A stretch of 64,000 nt of DNA from Pelorhabdus rhamnosifermentans. GTDB taxonomy: Bacteria > Bacillota > Negativicutes > UMGS1260. This document shows positions 56,082 to 64,000 of this stretch, one piece after another. Numbering within the stretch: the stretch's first letter is position 1; every line of letters starts with the position of its first letter. The stretch spans positions 1-64,000 of the forward strand of contig NZ_JAHGVE010000001.1 in NCBI RefSeq assembly GCF_018835585.1, in the 5' to 3' direction. Position numbers and translations under genes: made by a program. The notes below the pieces were generated by a model. It did not search any database, was not told the DNA's origin, and saw nothing but the letters and a program-made list of their open reading frames with translations.

Positions 56082-56861
56082 ATGCTATCTTTACAGCATC
56101 TTCGGAAAAACTTTGGTTCCTTAAAGGCCATAGACGATTTAAGTCTTACCGTTTCTAAAGGGCAGACGGTGGTAATCATGGGCCCTTCCGGTTGTGGGAA
56201 ATCAACAACCATTCGAACAATTAACAGGCTGGTGGAACCTGATCAAGGTTCCATTCTTTTTAATGGCAAAGAGATGCTCACACTTGAGGCGGCTGAACTT
56301 AGAAAAATGCGTAAAAAAATCGGGTTCGTCTTTCAGCATTTTAATTTAATTAGCCGTTTATCGACTTTGGAAAATGTAATGCTTGGTTTGGTTATGGATG
56401 GATTGGATAAAGAAGAGGCTCGTGATAAGGCATTGCAGGCATTAGAAAAGGTTGGACTTACGAATCACCAGCATCATAAGCCAAGCGAACTTTCCGGCGG
56501 ACAGCAGCAGCGTGTGGGGATTGCACGGGCTTTGGCATTTGAACCTGAGCTTATGCTGTGGGACGAACCAACGGCGTCTCTTGATCCTATTCTTGTACGC
56601 GAAGTGCTTGTAGTTATGGAAGATTTGGCGAAATATCAAGACAGTACCATGCTTGTTGTAACTCATGAGATTTCTTTTGCTCTCCATGTAGCTCAGCAAA
56701 TTGTGCTTATGGATCAAGGCCGGATTGTGGAACAAGGACAGCCTTCGCAGGTCTTTTTAGCCCCCGCGTCAGCCATTGGTCAGCAATACAAACAACTCAT
56801 TGAATACCAGCTGAATCAGACGGAAATCACGCTATATGGAAAGCAGCGAGCAGCAGTCTAG
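56082..56861 (+). CDS. ABC transporter ATPase (GlnQ-like)
   Basis: 259 residues. Walker A GPSGCGKSTTIR near residue 33, Q-loop VFQHFNLISRLS, signature ELSGGQQQRVGIARA, Walker B LMLWDEPTASLDP, and the switch VVTHEISFALH. By sequence it resembles polar-amino-acid ABC ATPases, but no binding protein or classic permease is nearby; its likely partner is the 767-residue membrane protein directly upstream. Good GGGAGGGAAAATC ribosome binding site. Substrate unknown. Confidence 0.88.
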   Translation: MLSLQHLRKNFGSLKAIDDLSLTVSKGQTVVIMGPSGCGKSTTIRTINRLVEPDQGSILFNGKEMLTLEAAELRKMRKKIGFVFQHFNLISRLSTLENVMLGLVMDGLDKEEARDKALQALEKVGLTNHQHHKPSELSGGQQQRVGIARALAFEPELMLWDEPTASLDPILVREVLVVMEDLAKYQDSTMLVVTHEISFALHVAQQIVLMDQGRIVEQGQPSQVFLAPASAIGQQYKQLIEYQLNQTEITLYGKQRAAV

Positions 56862-56952
56862 GAAACCTTTGCTTTGATGGTGTTTTGAATAATGGTTGCA
56901 GTAAAGCTGAATTTCCGGTAAAATGGAATGAGTTAATTGTCAGGAGGATACC

Positions 56953-57822
56953 ATGCAATACCAAACTACACTAGCCGAAGAGGTAACTTATACCGGAATT
57001 GGACTGCATTCCGGATTGAATGTAACCATCGTTTTGCAGCCAGCAGCGGCAGATACAGGCATTGTTTTTGTCCGAGCCGACCTTGCTGGTCGTCCTTCTG
57101 TTACGGCATTCGCTGCAAATGTAACGAATACAATGAGGGCTACGACGCTTGAAAATGGAGCAGCTAAAGTTTTTACGATAGAACATCTCATGGCGGCTTT
57201 TTCCGGCATGGGAGTGGATAATTGCCTTGTCACCATGACTGCACCGGAACCGCCTGTTGCCGACGGCAGCGCCTTGACTTTTGTCCGGCTCATTCAGCAA
57301 GCAGGAATTATCGAGCTTACGGCGAAACGACAGATTCTAAAGGTAGCGGCAGAACAGACGGTCCGCGTAGCAGATAAGTTTATTACCATTTTACCTTATG
57401 ATGGTTTGCGCATTACTTTTACTTCGATTAATGCTCATCCGCTGCTTGGCGTACAATTTGGTGATTACGAAATAACACCGGAACTTTTTTGTCGGGAAAT
57501 TGCGCCAGCTCGTACCATTGGTTTTATGAATGAAGTAGCAGCCCTGCAAGCCCAAGGCCTTGCCAGGGGTGGCAGTCTGGAAAATGTCGTTGTTTATGAT
57601 GAGAAAGATGTGCTGACACCGCTCCGGTTTTCTGATGAACTTGTTCGCCATAAAATTTTGGATGTTGTGGGTGATATGGCTTTGGCAGGCTGTGTACAGG
57701 GACATATTATTGCCGTGAAATCCGGTCATGCTCTGAACACCGTCTTGGCCAAACAAGTGCTTGCTGCTCACAAGCGGGAGTCGGGCGGTATTTTGTGGAT
57801 GAGTAATAAGGAGGCAGAGTAA
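56953..57822 (+). CDS. lpxC: UDP-3-O-acyl-N-acetylglucosamine deacetylase
   Basis: Committed step of lipid A synthesis; zinc-dependent removal of the N-acetyl group. 289 residues. Zinc ligands are expected at H78 ([13 protein letters not shown]) and at [14 protein letters not shown] near residue 236 (His and Asp); the substrate helix [13 protein letters not shown] is present. Cytoplasmic. Next is fabZ after four bases, so they form an operon. Confidence 0.96.
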   Translation: MQYQTTLAEEVTYTGIGLHSGLNVTIVLQPAAADTGIVFVRADLAGRPSVTAFAANVTNTMRATTLENGAAKVFTIEHLMAAFSGMGVDNCLVTMTAPEPPVADGSALTFVRLIQQAGIIELTAKRQILKVAAEQTVRVADKFITILPYDGLRITFTSINAHPLLGVQFGDYEITPELFCREIAPARTIGFMNEVAALQAQGLARGGSLENVVVYDEKDVLTPLRFSDELVRHKILDVVGDMALAGCVQGHIIAVKSGHALNTVLAKQVLAAHKRESGGILWMSNKEAE

Positions 57823-57826
57823 GGCT

Positions 57827-58279
57827 ATGTTAAATTCCGAAGAAATTCAGCAAATTATTCCCCATAGGTATCCCATGCTGCTTGTAGATCGTATTGTTGA
57901 ACTGGAACCATTGAAGCGGGCCGTGGGAATTAAAAATGTTTCTATAAATGAACCGTTTTTTCAAGGCCATTTTCCTGATAATCCGATCATGCCTGGCGTA
58001 CTTATTTTGGAGGCCATGGCTCAAGTCGGTGGTGTCGCTATGCTTTACCCGGAAGAATATCGTGGCAAGCTGGCTTTTTTTGCCGGCATTGAAAAAGCCA
58101 AGTTTCGTAAAATGGTTGTTCCGGGCGATCAGCTCAGGATGGTTGTTGAAATCTTGAAAATCAAGGGCCTGATTGGGAAAATAAAAGCCGAAGCTTTTGT
58201 AGATGACCAAGTCGTAGCCGAAGGCGAATTTATGTTTGCTCTATCACATAAAAAAGCGGAAAAGCAGGTAAACAAGTGA
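57827..58279 (+). CDS. fabZ: 3-hydroxyacyl-ACP dehydratase
   Basis: 150 residues; dehydrates beta-hydroxyacyl-ACP in fatty acid synthesis and competes with LpxA/LpxD for their substrate. Catalytic His in [14 protein letters not shown] near residue 48 and Glu in [10 protein letters not shown] near 62. Coupled to lpxC, the arrangement seen in many diderms, which balances membrane lipid and lipid A supply. Confidence 0.95.
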   Translation: MLNSEEIQQIIPHRYPMLLVDRIVELEPLKRAVGIKNVSINEPFFQGHFPDNPIMPGVLILEAMAQVGGVAMLYPEEYRGKLAFFAGIEKAKFRKMVVPGDQLRMVVEILKIKGLIGKIKAEAFVDDQVVAEGEFMFALSHKKAEKQVNK

Positions 58280-58443
58280 TATTCAGTTGAAAAGATGAGA
58301 AAATAGTCTCGTTTTACCTGAATAGCCTGAAATATCGCCCTAGGGGCTTAGCAACGGGGCGACTCATGAGTCGGATTATATAGTATTAAATAGCTACGTT
58401 CAGTAGTCGTTTTCAAGCAGAACTAGAAGGAGTTGATGTACGG

Positions 58444-59268
58444 ATGAAGGCAGAACCCGTAGTCATACCCATCCGTAAAATACATGAAACAGCAGTCATT
58501 CATCCGGCCGCTCGCATTGGCAAAGACGTAGAGATCGGTCCCTATGTTGTCATTGGTGAGAATGTTGTTATTGGTGATGGAACGAAAATTATGGCTCATG
58601 CTGTTATTGATGGTTGGACGAGCATTGGTCGAGAATGTGTCATTTTTCCCAGTGCATCCATTGGTGCCGAGCCGCAGGATTTAAAGTTTAATGGCGAAAA
58701 AAGTTATGTCTTTATTGGGGATTACACCAAAATACGAGAATTCGCCACAGTCCATCGGGCCACAGGTGAAGGCGAAGAAACACGCATTGGCATGCACTGC
58801 CTCATGATGGCGTATACCCATGTTGCGCATAATTGTATTGTTGGCAATCATGTCATCATGTCCAATGCCGCGACGCTTGCCGGTCATGTTATAGTAGAAG
58901 ATCGGGCCGTCATTGGCGGATTAGCTGGTGTTCATCAATTTGTCAAGATTGGTCGGAATGCCATGATTGGTGGCGCTACCAAGATTGTACAGGATATTCC
59001 GCCTTACGTGATTGCTGATGGCAATCCCGCCCGGGTGAGGGGACTCAATAATGTAGGTATGTCGCGGGCTGGTATTAGTCCCATGGCCAGACGCAACCTT
59101 AAGAAGGCTTATCGTTATCTCTATCGTTCTAATTTGAGCTTGCCTCATGCCATTGCTGTTATGGAACAAGAATTGGATTCTTGTGAAGAAGTAGAACATT
59201 TCTTGCGCTTCTTGCGCAACGCCGAACGGGGCATTTGCCGTGGTCGGCGTGACGAAACGGGAGAATAA
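58444..59268 (+). CDS. lpxA: UDP-N-acetylglucosamine acyltransferase
   Basis: First lipid A enzyme. 274 residues with the hexapeptide left-handed beta-helix (IHPAARIGKDVEIGPYVVIG onward), the catalytic His region YTHVAHNCIVGNHVI near residue 124, and a C-terminal helical domain. In the 164-bp gap before it (58280-58443) there is a perfect CGACTCATGAGTCG palindrome but no clear promoter or riboswitch. AAGGAG lies 11 bases before the ATG. Confidence 0.95.
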   Translation: MKAEPVVIPIRKIHETAVIHPAARIGKDVEIGPYVVIGENVVIGDGTKIMAHAVIDGWTSIGRECVIFPSASIGAEPQDLKFNGEKSYVFIGDYTKIREFATVHRATGEGEETRIGMHCLMMAYTHVAHNCIVGNHVIMSNAATLAGHVIVEDRAVIGGLAGVHQFVKIGRNAMIGGATKIVQDIPPYVIADGNPARVRGLNNVGMSRAGISPMARRNLKKAYRYLYRSNLSLPHAIAVMEQELDSCEEVEHFLRFLRNAERGICRGRRDETGE

Positions 59269-59273
59269 AATTG

Positions 59274-60077
59274 ATGAAAACAATTGGTTTATTGGCTGGT
59301 GTCGGAAGATTGCCTGTCGAATTTGCCCGTGCCGCTCGCGGCATGGGCTTTGCCGTGATTACCATGGCTGTTGTGCCTGGTACGGACAAAGAACTTTCGG
59401 CTGTTTCAGATAAATTTTTTGATATTTCTATTGGTCAATTGGATACAATAATGCTAAAGCTAAAGCAAGAGGAGATTCACGAAGTAACCTTGCTTGGTAA
59501 GGTTACGAAAGAGCTTATGTTTACAGGAAAACTCGCTCTGGATGAAAGAATCAAAAAATTATTAGCCGCTTTGCCTGATTATAGTGATGATACGCTCATG
59601 CTGGCTTTTGTACGCGAACTGGCTGCTGCTGGGATTCGCGTGCTTGATCAGACACAGCTCATTGCTTCACTCATGCCTCAGCCGGGTGTACTTACAGTAC
59701 GCAAGCCAACGGCAGAAGAATGTACAGATATGAAATTTGGGTTTGCTATGGCCAAACATATTGGCGCTCTTGACATTGGTCAGACCGTTGTTGTCAAGAA
59801 CAGCGCTGTTTTAGCTGTAGAAGCCATTGAAGGAACAGATGCCTGCATCAAGCGCGGCGGCAAACTTGGTTGTGGCGGCGTCATTGTTGCGAAGGTAGCC
59901 AAACCGAATCAAGATATGCGGTTTGATGTTCCTGGAGTGGGAATTGCGACGATTCATTCCATGCTGGAAGCAGAGGCCGTTGGGCTGGTCATTGAAGCAG
60001 GAAAAACGCTCTTGATTGATCAGAAGGCAGTTGTTAAGCTGGCTGATGCCCATGGCATTGCCATTGTAGCCATGTAA
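59274..60077 (+). CDS. lpxI: UDP-2,3-diacylglucosamine diphosphatase, LpxI type
   Basis: About 267 residues of the DUF1009/LpxI family, which hydrolyses UDP-2,3-diacyl-GlcN to lipid X by a mechanism different from LpxH. Motifs: N-terminal GLLAGVGRLPVEFARAARGMG; middle GTDACIKRGGKLGCGGVIV; C-terminal PGVGIATIHSMLEAEAVGLV. LpxI instead of LpxH is usual in this lineage. ATG 59274 (or TTG 59271) follows GGGAG. Confidence 0.93.
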   Translation: MKTIGLLAGVGRLPVEFARAARGMGFAVITMAVVPGTDKELSAVSDKFFDISIGQLDTIMLKLKQEEIHEVTLLGKVTKELMFTGKLALDERIKKLLAALPDYSDDTLMLAFVRELAAAGIRVLDQTQLIASLMPQPGVLTVRKPTAEECTDMKFGFAMAKHIGALDIGQTVVVKNSAVLAVEAIEGTDACIKRGGKLGCGGVIVAKVAKPNQDMRFDVPGVGIATIHSMLEAEAVGLVIEAGKTLLIDQKAVVKLADAHGIAIVAM

Positions 60078-60081
60078 AACG

Positions 60082-60149
60082 AGGGCCGCAGATTCATTGA
60101 TTCACTGAGAACGTCTTTTCTCTGTGTTTCTTTGCCTCTGTGGCCCTTC
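60082..60149. repeat. Hairpin-forming intergenic repeat between lpxI and lpxB
   Basis: The ends pair as AGGGCCGCAGA/TCTGTGGCCCT (one G-T pair) around a T/C-rich centre containing CTCTGTG and CCTCTGTGG. The sequence looks like the CTCTGTGT...CTCTGTGG interspersed repeat seen in many unrelated bacterial genomes (recollection, not checked). It is just upstream of the lpxB ribosome binding site. Confidence 0.45.
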
Positions 60150-60167
60150 TATAGTGGGAGATGTCTT

Positions 60168-61313
60168 ATGAAAATTATGATTTCAGTCGGCGAAGCCTCA
60201 GGTGATCTCCATGGTGCTCGTTTGGCTGCCGCTTTAAAACAACTACAACCGGATATTACGCTGCTTGGCATGGGCGGACAGGCCATGCGTGCCGCTGGGG
60301 TTGAACTTGTCTATGACATTGCTGATTTGGGTGTTATGGGTATTGTGGAGGTCATCAAGAATTTGCGGCGTCTATTTGTTTTACGTGATGAACTTGTTTG
60401 TGTAATGAAACGCGAACAACCAGATGCCCTTGTTGTTATCGACTATCCTGGTTTTAATATGAGGCTGGCAAAGAAGGCCAGGGAACTGGGCATTCCGATC
60501 ATTTCCTATATTAGTCCGTCCGCCTGGGCCTGGGGCAAAGGCCGAGCCAAAGAAACAGCTGAAATCGTCGATCGTGTAGCAGCTATTTTCCCTTTTGAGG
60601 CGAAAGTTTATGAAGAGGCAGGAGCGAAGGTGACTTTTGTGGGGCATCCTTTACTGGATATTGTCAAGTCGTCCATGAGTAAGGCTGCAGCCTATGAATT
60701 GTTTGGGACTGATCCCAATCACCCTGTCGTACTGCTTATGCCAGGCAGCCGGGTGCAGGAAATTGATAAGCTTTTGCCTGATATACTTCAGGCAGCCGAA
60801 TTGATTGCAAAGCAGCTGCCAAGCTGCCAATTTTATTTACCCATTGCTTCTACTATTGCACGAGACAGAATTCAGGGACAATTAGCCAAGCGTAGCGTTT
60901 CTGTTACGCTTACGCAGGAAAACACCTATGATTTAATGAATATAAGTAATCTGGCTATTGCTGCTTCAGGAACAGCCACACTGGAAACCTCTCTCATGAA
61001 GGTACCTACCGTGATTATTTATCGTGTCAATGCTCTGACTTACTGGATAGGTAAACGACTAGTAAAAATACCCCATATCGGTCTGCCCAATATCGTGGCA
61101 GGGCGGCAAGTGGTTCCGGAATTGCTGCAAGCGGATGTTACACCTCAGCGCATTGCTGCTGAGAGTCTGGACATCTTGTTAAATCCCAACCGTCTACAGC
61201 AGCTTCAGCTTGATTTAGCTGAGGTTCAAAGCAAATTAGGGGAGTCTGGCGCTGTAGCAAAAGCCGCTGCCGTGATACTCGAAGTAGCTAGTCAAAGTGG
61301 AGGAATTCAATGA
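60168..61313 (+). CDS. lpxB: Lipid-A-disaccharide synthase
   Basis: Glycosyltransferase that joins UDP-2,3-diacyl-GlcN and lipid X to make the lipid A disaccharide. 381 residues. N-terminal ISVGEASGDLHGARLAAALK, then YISPSAWAWGKGRAKE, VGHPLLDIV and IAASGTATLETSLMKVPTVI are conserved. The ATG 60168 has TGGGAG seven bases upstream; the longer frame from 60132 is not supported. The stop overlaps msbA (ATGA), so they are coupled. Confidence 0.95.
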   Translation: MKIMISVGEASGDLHGARLAAALKQLQPDITLLGMGGQAMRAAGVELVYDIADLGVMGIVEVIKNLRRLFVLRDELVCVMKREQPDALVVIDYPGFNMRLAKKARELGIPIISYISPSAWAWGKGRAKETAEIVDRVAAIFPFEAKVYEEAGAKVTFVGHPLLDIVKSSMSKAAAYELFGTDPNHPVVLLMPGSRVQEIDKLLPDILQAAELIAKQLPSCQFYLPIASTIARDRIQGQLAKRSVSVTLTQENTYDLMNISNLAIAASGTATLETSLMKVPTVIIYRVNALTYWIGKRLVKIPHIGLPNIVAGRQVVPELLQADVTPQRIAAESLDILLNPNRLQQLQLDLAEVQSKLGESGAVAKAAAVILEVASQSGGIQ

Positions 61314-63049
61314 AAACGTATGTCCGTTTATTAAATTATATCCGGCCCTATATGAAACGTGTCGTTGTGGCGATTATTTGCATTATCCTGGCATCCAGCG
61401 CCAACTTGTACGTCCCTTGGATCATTAAGGATGTCATTGATGATGTACTCACAAGCCGTAACATGACGATGCTCAACTTGATTGCAGTCGGAATTGTGAT
61501 TGTTTTTCTGCTGCGCGGTATTTTTTATTACGGGCAGACTTATCTCATGTCATATATTGGTCAGAAAGTGATTATTGATATTCGGGAAGCCGTCTATCGT
61601 CACTTGCAGAAATTATCACTGGCTTATTTCGAGAAACGCCAGACAGGAACCATTATGAGTTATATTACAAATGATGTGGCAGCCCTGCAAAGCGCCATGG
61701 TGGAAAATGTTATTGAAATGGTAACAGAAGGCGTCACGCTCATTGGTTCCATGGCAGCGATGTTTTATATTGATTGGCAGCTTTCCTTGCTTACTCTCGT
61801 TACTATGCCGCTTGTGGCCAAAACCATTGAGATTTTTGGTGGAAAACTGCGTACGGCGAGTACCACTATGCAGGAACGGGCCGCCGATATTACAGCCGTC
61901 TTGCAAGAAACGCTCTCGGCGGTTAGAGTGATTAAGTCTTTTGTCAGAGAAGATTACGAGATTTCTCGGTTTAATCGGGAAAATTATTTTAATTTTCGGG
62001 CGCAAATGAAAACATCTCAGCTTATGGCAACATTAACACCGATTATTGAATTTTTAGCTGCGATTGGCGTCACCGTTATTATCTGGTATGGTGGACGGGA
62101 AGTCATAGATGGTAATCTTACCTCAGGTTCACTTATTGCGTTTTTAATTTATGTTGTCAATCTTTCGAATCCTATCAAACGGTTAAGCCGGGTTTATGGC
62201 AATATTCAACGGGCTCTTGCGGCAGCTGATCGTGTCTTTGAAGTGTTAGATACAGTGCCGGAAATTACTGATGCTGCTGATGCTGAGGCCCTGCCGTCCA
62301 TTGAGGGGCAAGTAGAATTTGAGAATGTCGTTTTTGAATATAATCCAGGGGAAGTAGTCCTTGATCATATTTCTCTTGTGGCTCAGCCGGGTCAAATGAT
62401 TGCTATTGTCGGTCCGAGTGGGGCCGGCAAGACAACTATTGCGAATTTGATTCCCAGGTTTTATGATCCCACAGCAGGCCGTGTGTTGATTGACGGTTAT
62501 GATATCAAACGCGTGACGACTCACTCTGTTCGCGCTCAGATTGGCATTGTTCCCCAGGAAACCGTGCTGTTTAATGGCACAGTCTATGATAATATTCTTT
62601 ATGGTGATCTGGCTGCGACAGAGGAGCAAGTCATTGCAGCTGCCAAAGCTGCCAATGCCCATCAATTTATTACGAATATGCCTGAAGGCTATCGTTCTAT
62701 GATTGGCGAACGGGGTGCAAAAATTTCCGGAGGCCAGCGTCAGCGTGTGGCTATTGCCAGGGCCATCTTAAAAAATCCCCGTGTCTTGATTTTGGACGAG
62801 GCTACATCAGCCCTTGACACAGAAAGTGAAAATCTGGTTCAGGAAGCTCTGGATAAGCTCATGGTAGGGCGGACATCTTTTGTCATTGCTCATCGCTTAT
62901 CAACAGTGCAGCGGGCCGATTTGATTTTGGTGATGGAAAGGGGCCTTATTGTGGAACGCGGTACCCATCAGGAATTGTTGGAGAACCGCGGCCTCTATTA
63001 TAAACTGTATCAAGTGCAATTTTCCGATAAAAAGCAACCCGTTGCTTAA
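61310..63049 (+). CDS. msbA: MsbA-type lipid A/LPS-core ABC exporter
   Basis: 579 residues, a half-transporter: six membrane helices (about 15-300) and a nucleotide-binding domain with GPSGAGKTTIANLIPRFYDP, signature KISGGQRQRVAIARA and Walker B VLILDEATSALD. MsbA flips core-lipid A to the outer leaflet of the inner membrane. Its overlap with lpxB and its place before waaA fix the assignment over a generic multidrug exporter. Confidence 0.93.
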   Translation: MKTYVRLLNYIRPYMKRVVVAIICIILASSANLYVPWIIKDVIDDVLTSRNMTMLNLIAVGIVIVFLLRGIFYYGQTYLMSYIGQKVIIDIREAVYRHLQKLSLAYFEKRQTGTIMSYITNDVAALQSAMVENVIEMVTEGVTLIGSMAAMFYIDWQLSLLTLVTMPLVAKTIEIFGGKLRTASTTMQERAADITAVLQETLSAVRVIKSFVREDYEISRFNRENYFNFRAQMKTSQLMATLTPIIEFLAAIGVTVIIWYGGREVIDGNLTSGSLIAFLIYVVNLSNPIKRLSRVYGNIQRALAAADRVFEVLDTVPEITDAADAEALPSIEGQVEFENVVFEYNPGEVVLDHISLVAQPGQMIAIVGPSGAGKTTIANLIPRFYDPTAGRVLIDGYDIKRVTTHSVRAQIGIVPQETVLFNGTVYDNILYGDLAATEEQVIAAAKAANAHQFITNMPEGYRSMIGERGAKISGGQRQRVAIARAILKNPRVLILDEATSALDTESENLVQEALDKLMVGRTSFVIAHRLSTVQRADLILVMERGLIVERGTHQELLENRGLYYKLYQVQFSDKKQPVA

Positions 63050-63076
63050 CGCAAGTTGTGAAAAGGGGTATCAAGC

Positions 63077-64000
63077 GTGAGATTTTTTTATAACTTTCTT
63101 GCTTCTTTGTTTGTCCTGTGCGCTCTTCCGGTATTCTTTTGGCGTCTCATGAAAGAACCAGGGTTTGGCGAACGGCTGAAGCAATGGTTTGGTTTTTTAC
63201 CGGCTGAGTCGCTGGAAAGTGTCGCGAAACAGCAGTGTTTATGGCTTCATGCTGCATCAGTCGGCGAAATAGTTGCTGCAAGTCCCATTGTCAAGGAGAT
63301 GCGGGCGGCTTTTCCCACGCGGAAGATTCTTATTTCTACAGTCACCGTAACAGGTCACGAAATGGCTAAAAAAATCCTGCCTGATGCTGATAGTATTATT
63401 TTTTTTCCCTTTGATTTGCCTTGGCTGATCGAGAGCGTAGTGAGAAGAATCGAGCCCGCTCTGTTTGTGCTTGTCGAGACCGAGCTGTGGCCGAATTTTT
63501 TGCAGGCTATGGAAAAAAGAAAGATTCCTGTACTGATGGTCAATGGCCGCATTAGTGATAAAAGTATTAAACGGTACCACTACTTATTTTCATTGCTCAG
63601 GGAAATGATGCAGTCTGTCAGCCTTTTTTGCATGCAATCCAGCCAGGACGCGTCTCGTATTATTACTATGGGAGCGTTACCGGAAAAAGTGGTAGTGACA
63701 GGAAACACAAAATTTGATCAAACTTATACTGTTGTTACGCCTTTAGAGAAAAAACATTTATTAGCTAATTTAGGTTATAGTGAAGAAAATGATTTTCTAT
63801 TTATTGCCGGCAGTACTCATGAAGGAGAAGAAGATCAGATTTTCGCGGCTTATTTACTTGCCAGACAGTCTGTACCTGCCTTAAAACTTATGATTGCGCC
63901 GCGCGACATACGCCGTAGTGCAGAAGTGATTAAAATTGCTGAGGGTTACTCGCTTTTCCCTATCCGGCGCACCGAACTTCCGGATAAAACGGGTGATGTT
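63077..64000 (+). CDS. waaA: Kdo transferase WaaA (KdtA), truncated by window end
   Basis: The first 308 codons of the Kdo-lipid A transferase are present and run off the window. N-terminal membrane anchor (about 5-23), then a GT-B N-domain with LWLHAASVGEIVAASPIVKE (acceptor-binding Glu expected in SVGE), ISTVTVTGHEMAKK, VLVETELWPNFLQA, and the C-domain start FIAGSTHEGEEDQI. Adds Kdo to lipid IVA at the cytoplasmic face. GTG start eight bases after AAAGGGG. The frame stays open to base 64000; the C-terminus is outside the window. Confidence 0.95.
   Translation, partial: MRFFYNFLASLFVLCALPVFFWRLMKEPGFGERLKQWFGFLPAESLESVAKQQCLWLHAASVGEIVAASPIVKEMRAAFPTRKILISTVTVTGHEMAKKILPDADSIIFFPFDLPWLIESVVRRIEPALFVLVETELWPNFLQAMEKRKIPVLMVNGRISDKSIKRYHYLFSLLREMMQSVSLFCMQSSQDASRIITMGALPEKVVVTGNTKFDQTYTVVTPLEKKHLLANLGYSEENDFLFIAGSTHEGEEDQIFAAYLLARQSVPALKLMIAPRDIRRSAEVIKIAEGYSLFPIRRTELPDKTGDV

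Noticed and set aside
58280-58443. Possible c-di-GMP or other riboswitch upstream of lpxA
   Set aside because: The hairpins and GGGGC pieces do not match a known riboswitch core that I can recognise; only a short palindrome is certain.

Overview
The window is a chromosomal segment of an endospore-forming, LPS-bearing (diderm) Firmicute of the class Negativicutes, in the Sporomusa/Pelosinus-like group. Three features point there together. It has a Bacillus-type sporulation and cell-shape neighbourhood (ywmB, murA, spoIID, spoIIQ, spoIIID, mbl, flgF/G-type rod genes in the classic order). It has flagellar L- and P-ring genes (flgH, flgI), which only diderms need. It also has a large outer-membrane cluster: mlaEFD, tolC, tamB, bamA, three Skp-like genes, lpxD, lpxL, lpxC, fabZ, lpxA, lpxI, lpxB, msbA, waaA. 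The exact genus is not determined.

Layout. 1-900: end of a 2-oxoacid:ferredoxin oxidoreductase operon (beta and gamma subunits). 1.1-4.8 kb: a small unknown protein, tRNA-Ser(GCU) on the minus strand, a tandem MazG-like protein, and the tagO/wecA and wecB genes for UDP-sugar/undecaprenyl-linked glycan synthesis. 4.9-11.9 kb: complete F1Fo ATP synthase operon (atpZ, I, B, E, F, H, A, G, D, C). 12.1-16.2 kb: ywmB, murA, spoIID, a SpoIIQ-like LytM protein and the first half of spoIIID. 16.1-25.5 kb: a 9.3-kb element inside spoIIID. 25.5-31.6 kb: second half of spoIIID, mbl and the flagellar rod/ring genes. 31.7-35.3 kb: envelope or secreted proteins (phosphodiester glycosidase, lipoyl-like protein, S55 peptidase). 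35.4-44.2 kb: Mla lipid transport, TolC and TamB. 44.2-56.9 kb: a sigma factor, BamA, Skp paralogues, LpxD, LpxL and an uncharacterised ABC system. 56.9 kb to the end: the lipid A pathway, running into a truncated waaA.

The most striking feature is the element in spoIIID. Its N-terminal 37 codons (16032-16142) and its C-terminal 52 codons (from 25467) are separated by 9324 bp carrying a large serine recombinase. The eight-base core CATAAAGA occurs at both junctions and is flanked inside the element by a perfect 17-bp inverted repeat. Joining the two halves at the core restores, in frame, an 89-residue SpoIIID that looks typical throughout. The element therefore resembles the sigK 'skin', but sits in the gene for a different mother-cell transcription factor. 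A 53-residue protein just upstream of the recombinase is a candidate directionality factor, and a sigma-E-like promoter precedes it. Cargo includes two divergent T-box-controlled transport modules, at least one of which reads leucine, a decayed BrxL-like fragment, an AAA ATPase and a secreted protein.

Together the genes cover energy conservation, sporulation, motility and building of the outer membrane. Most transcription runs left to right; exceptions are the tRNA and three genes inside the element. All functions are read from sequence by recognition of families; no database search was run.
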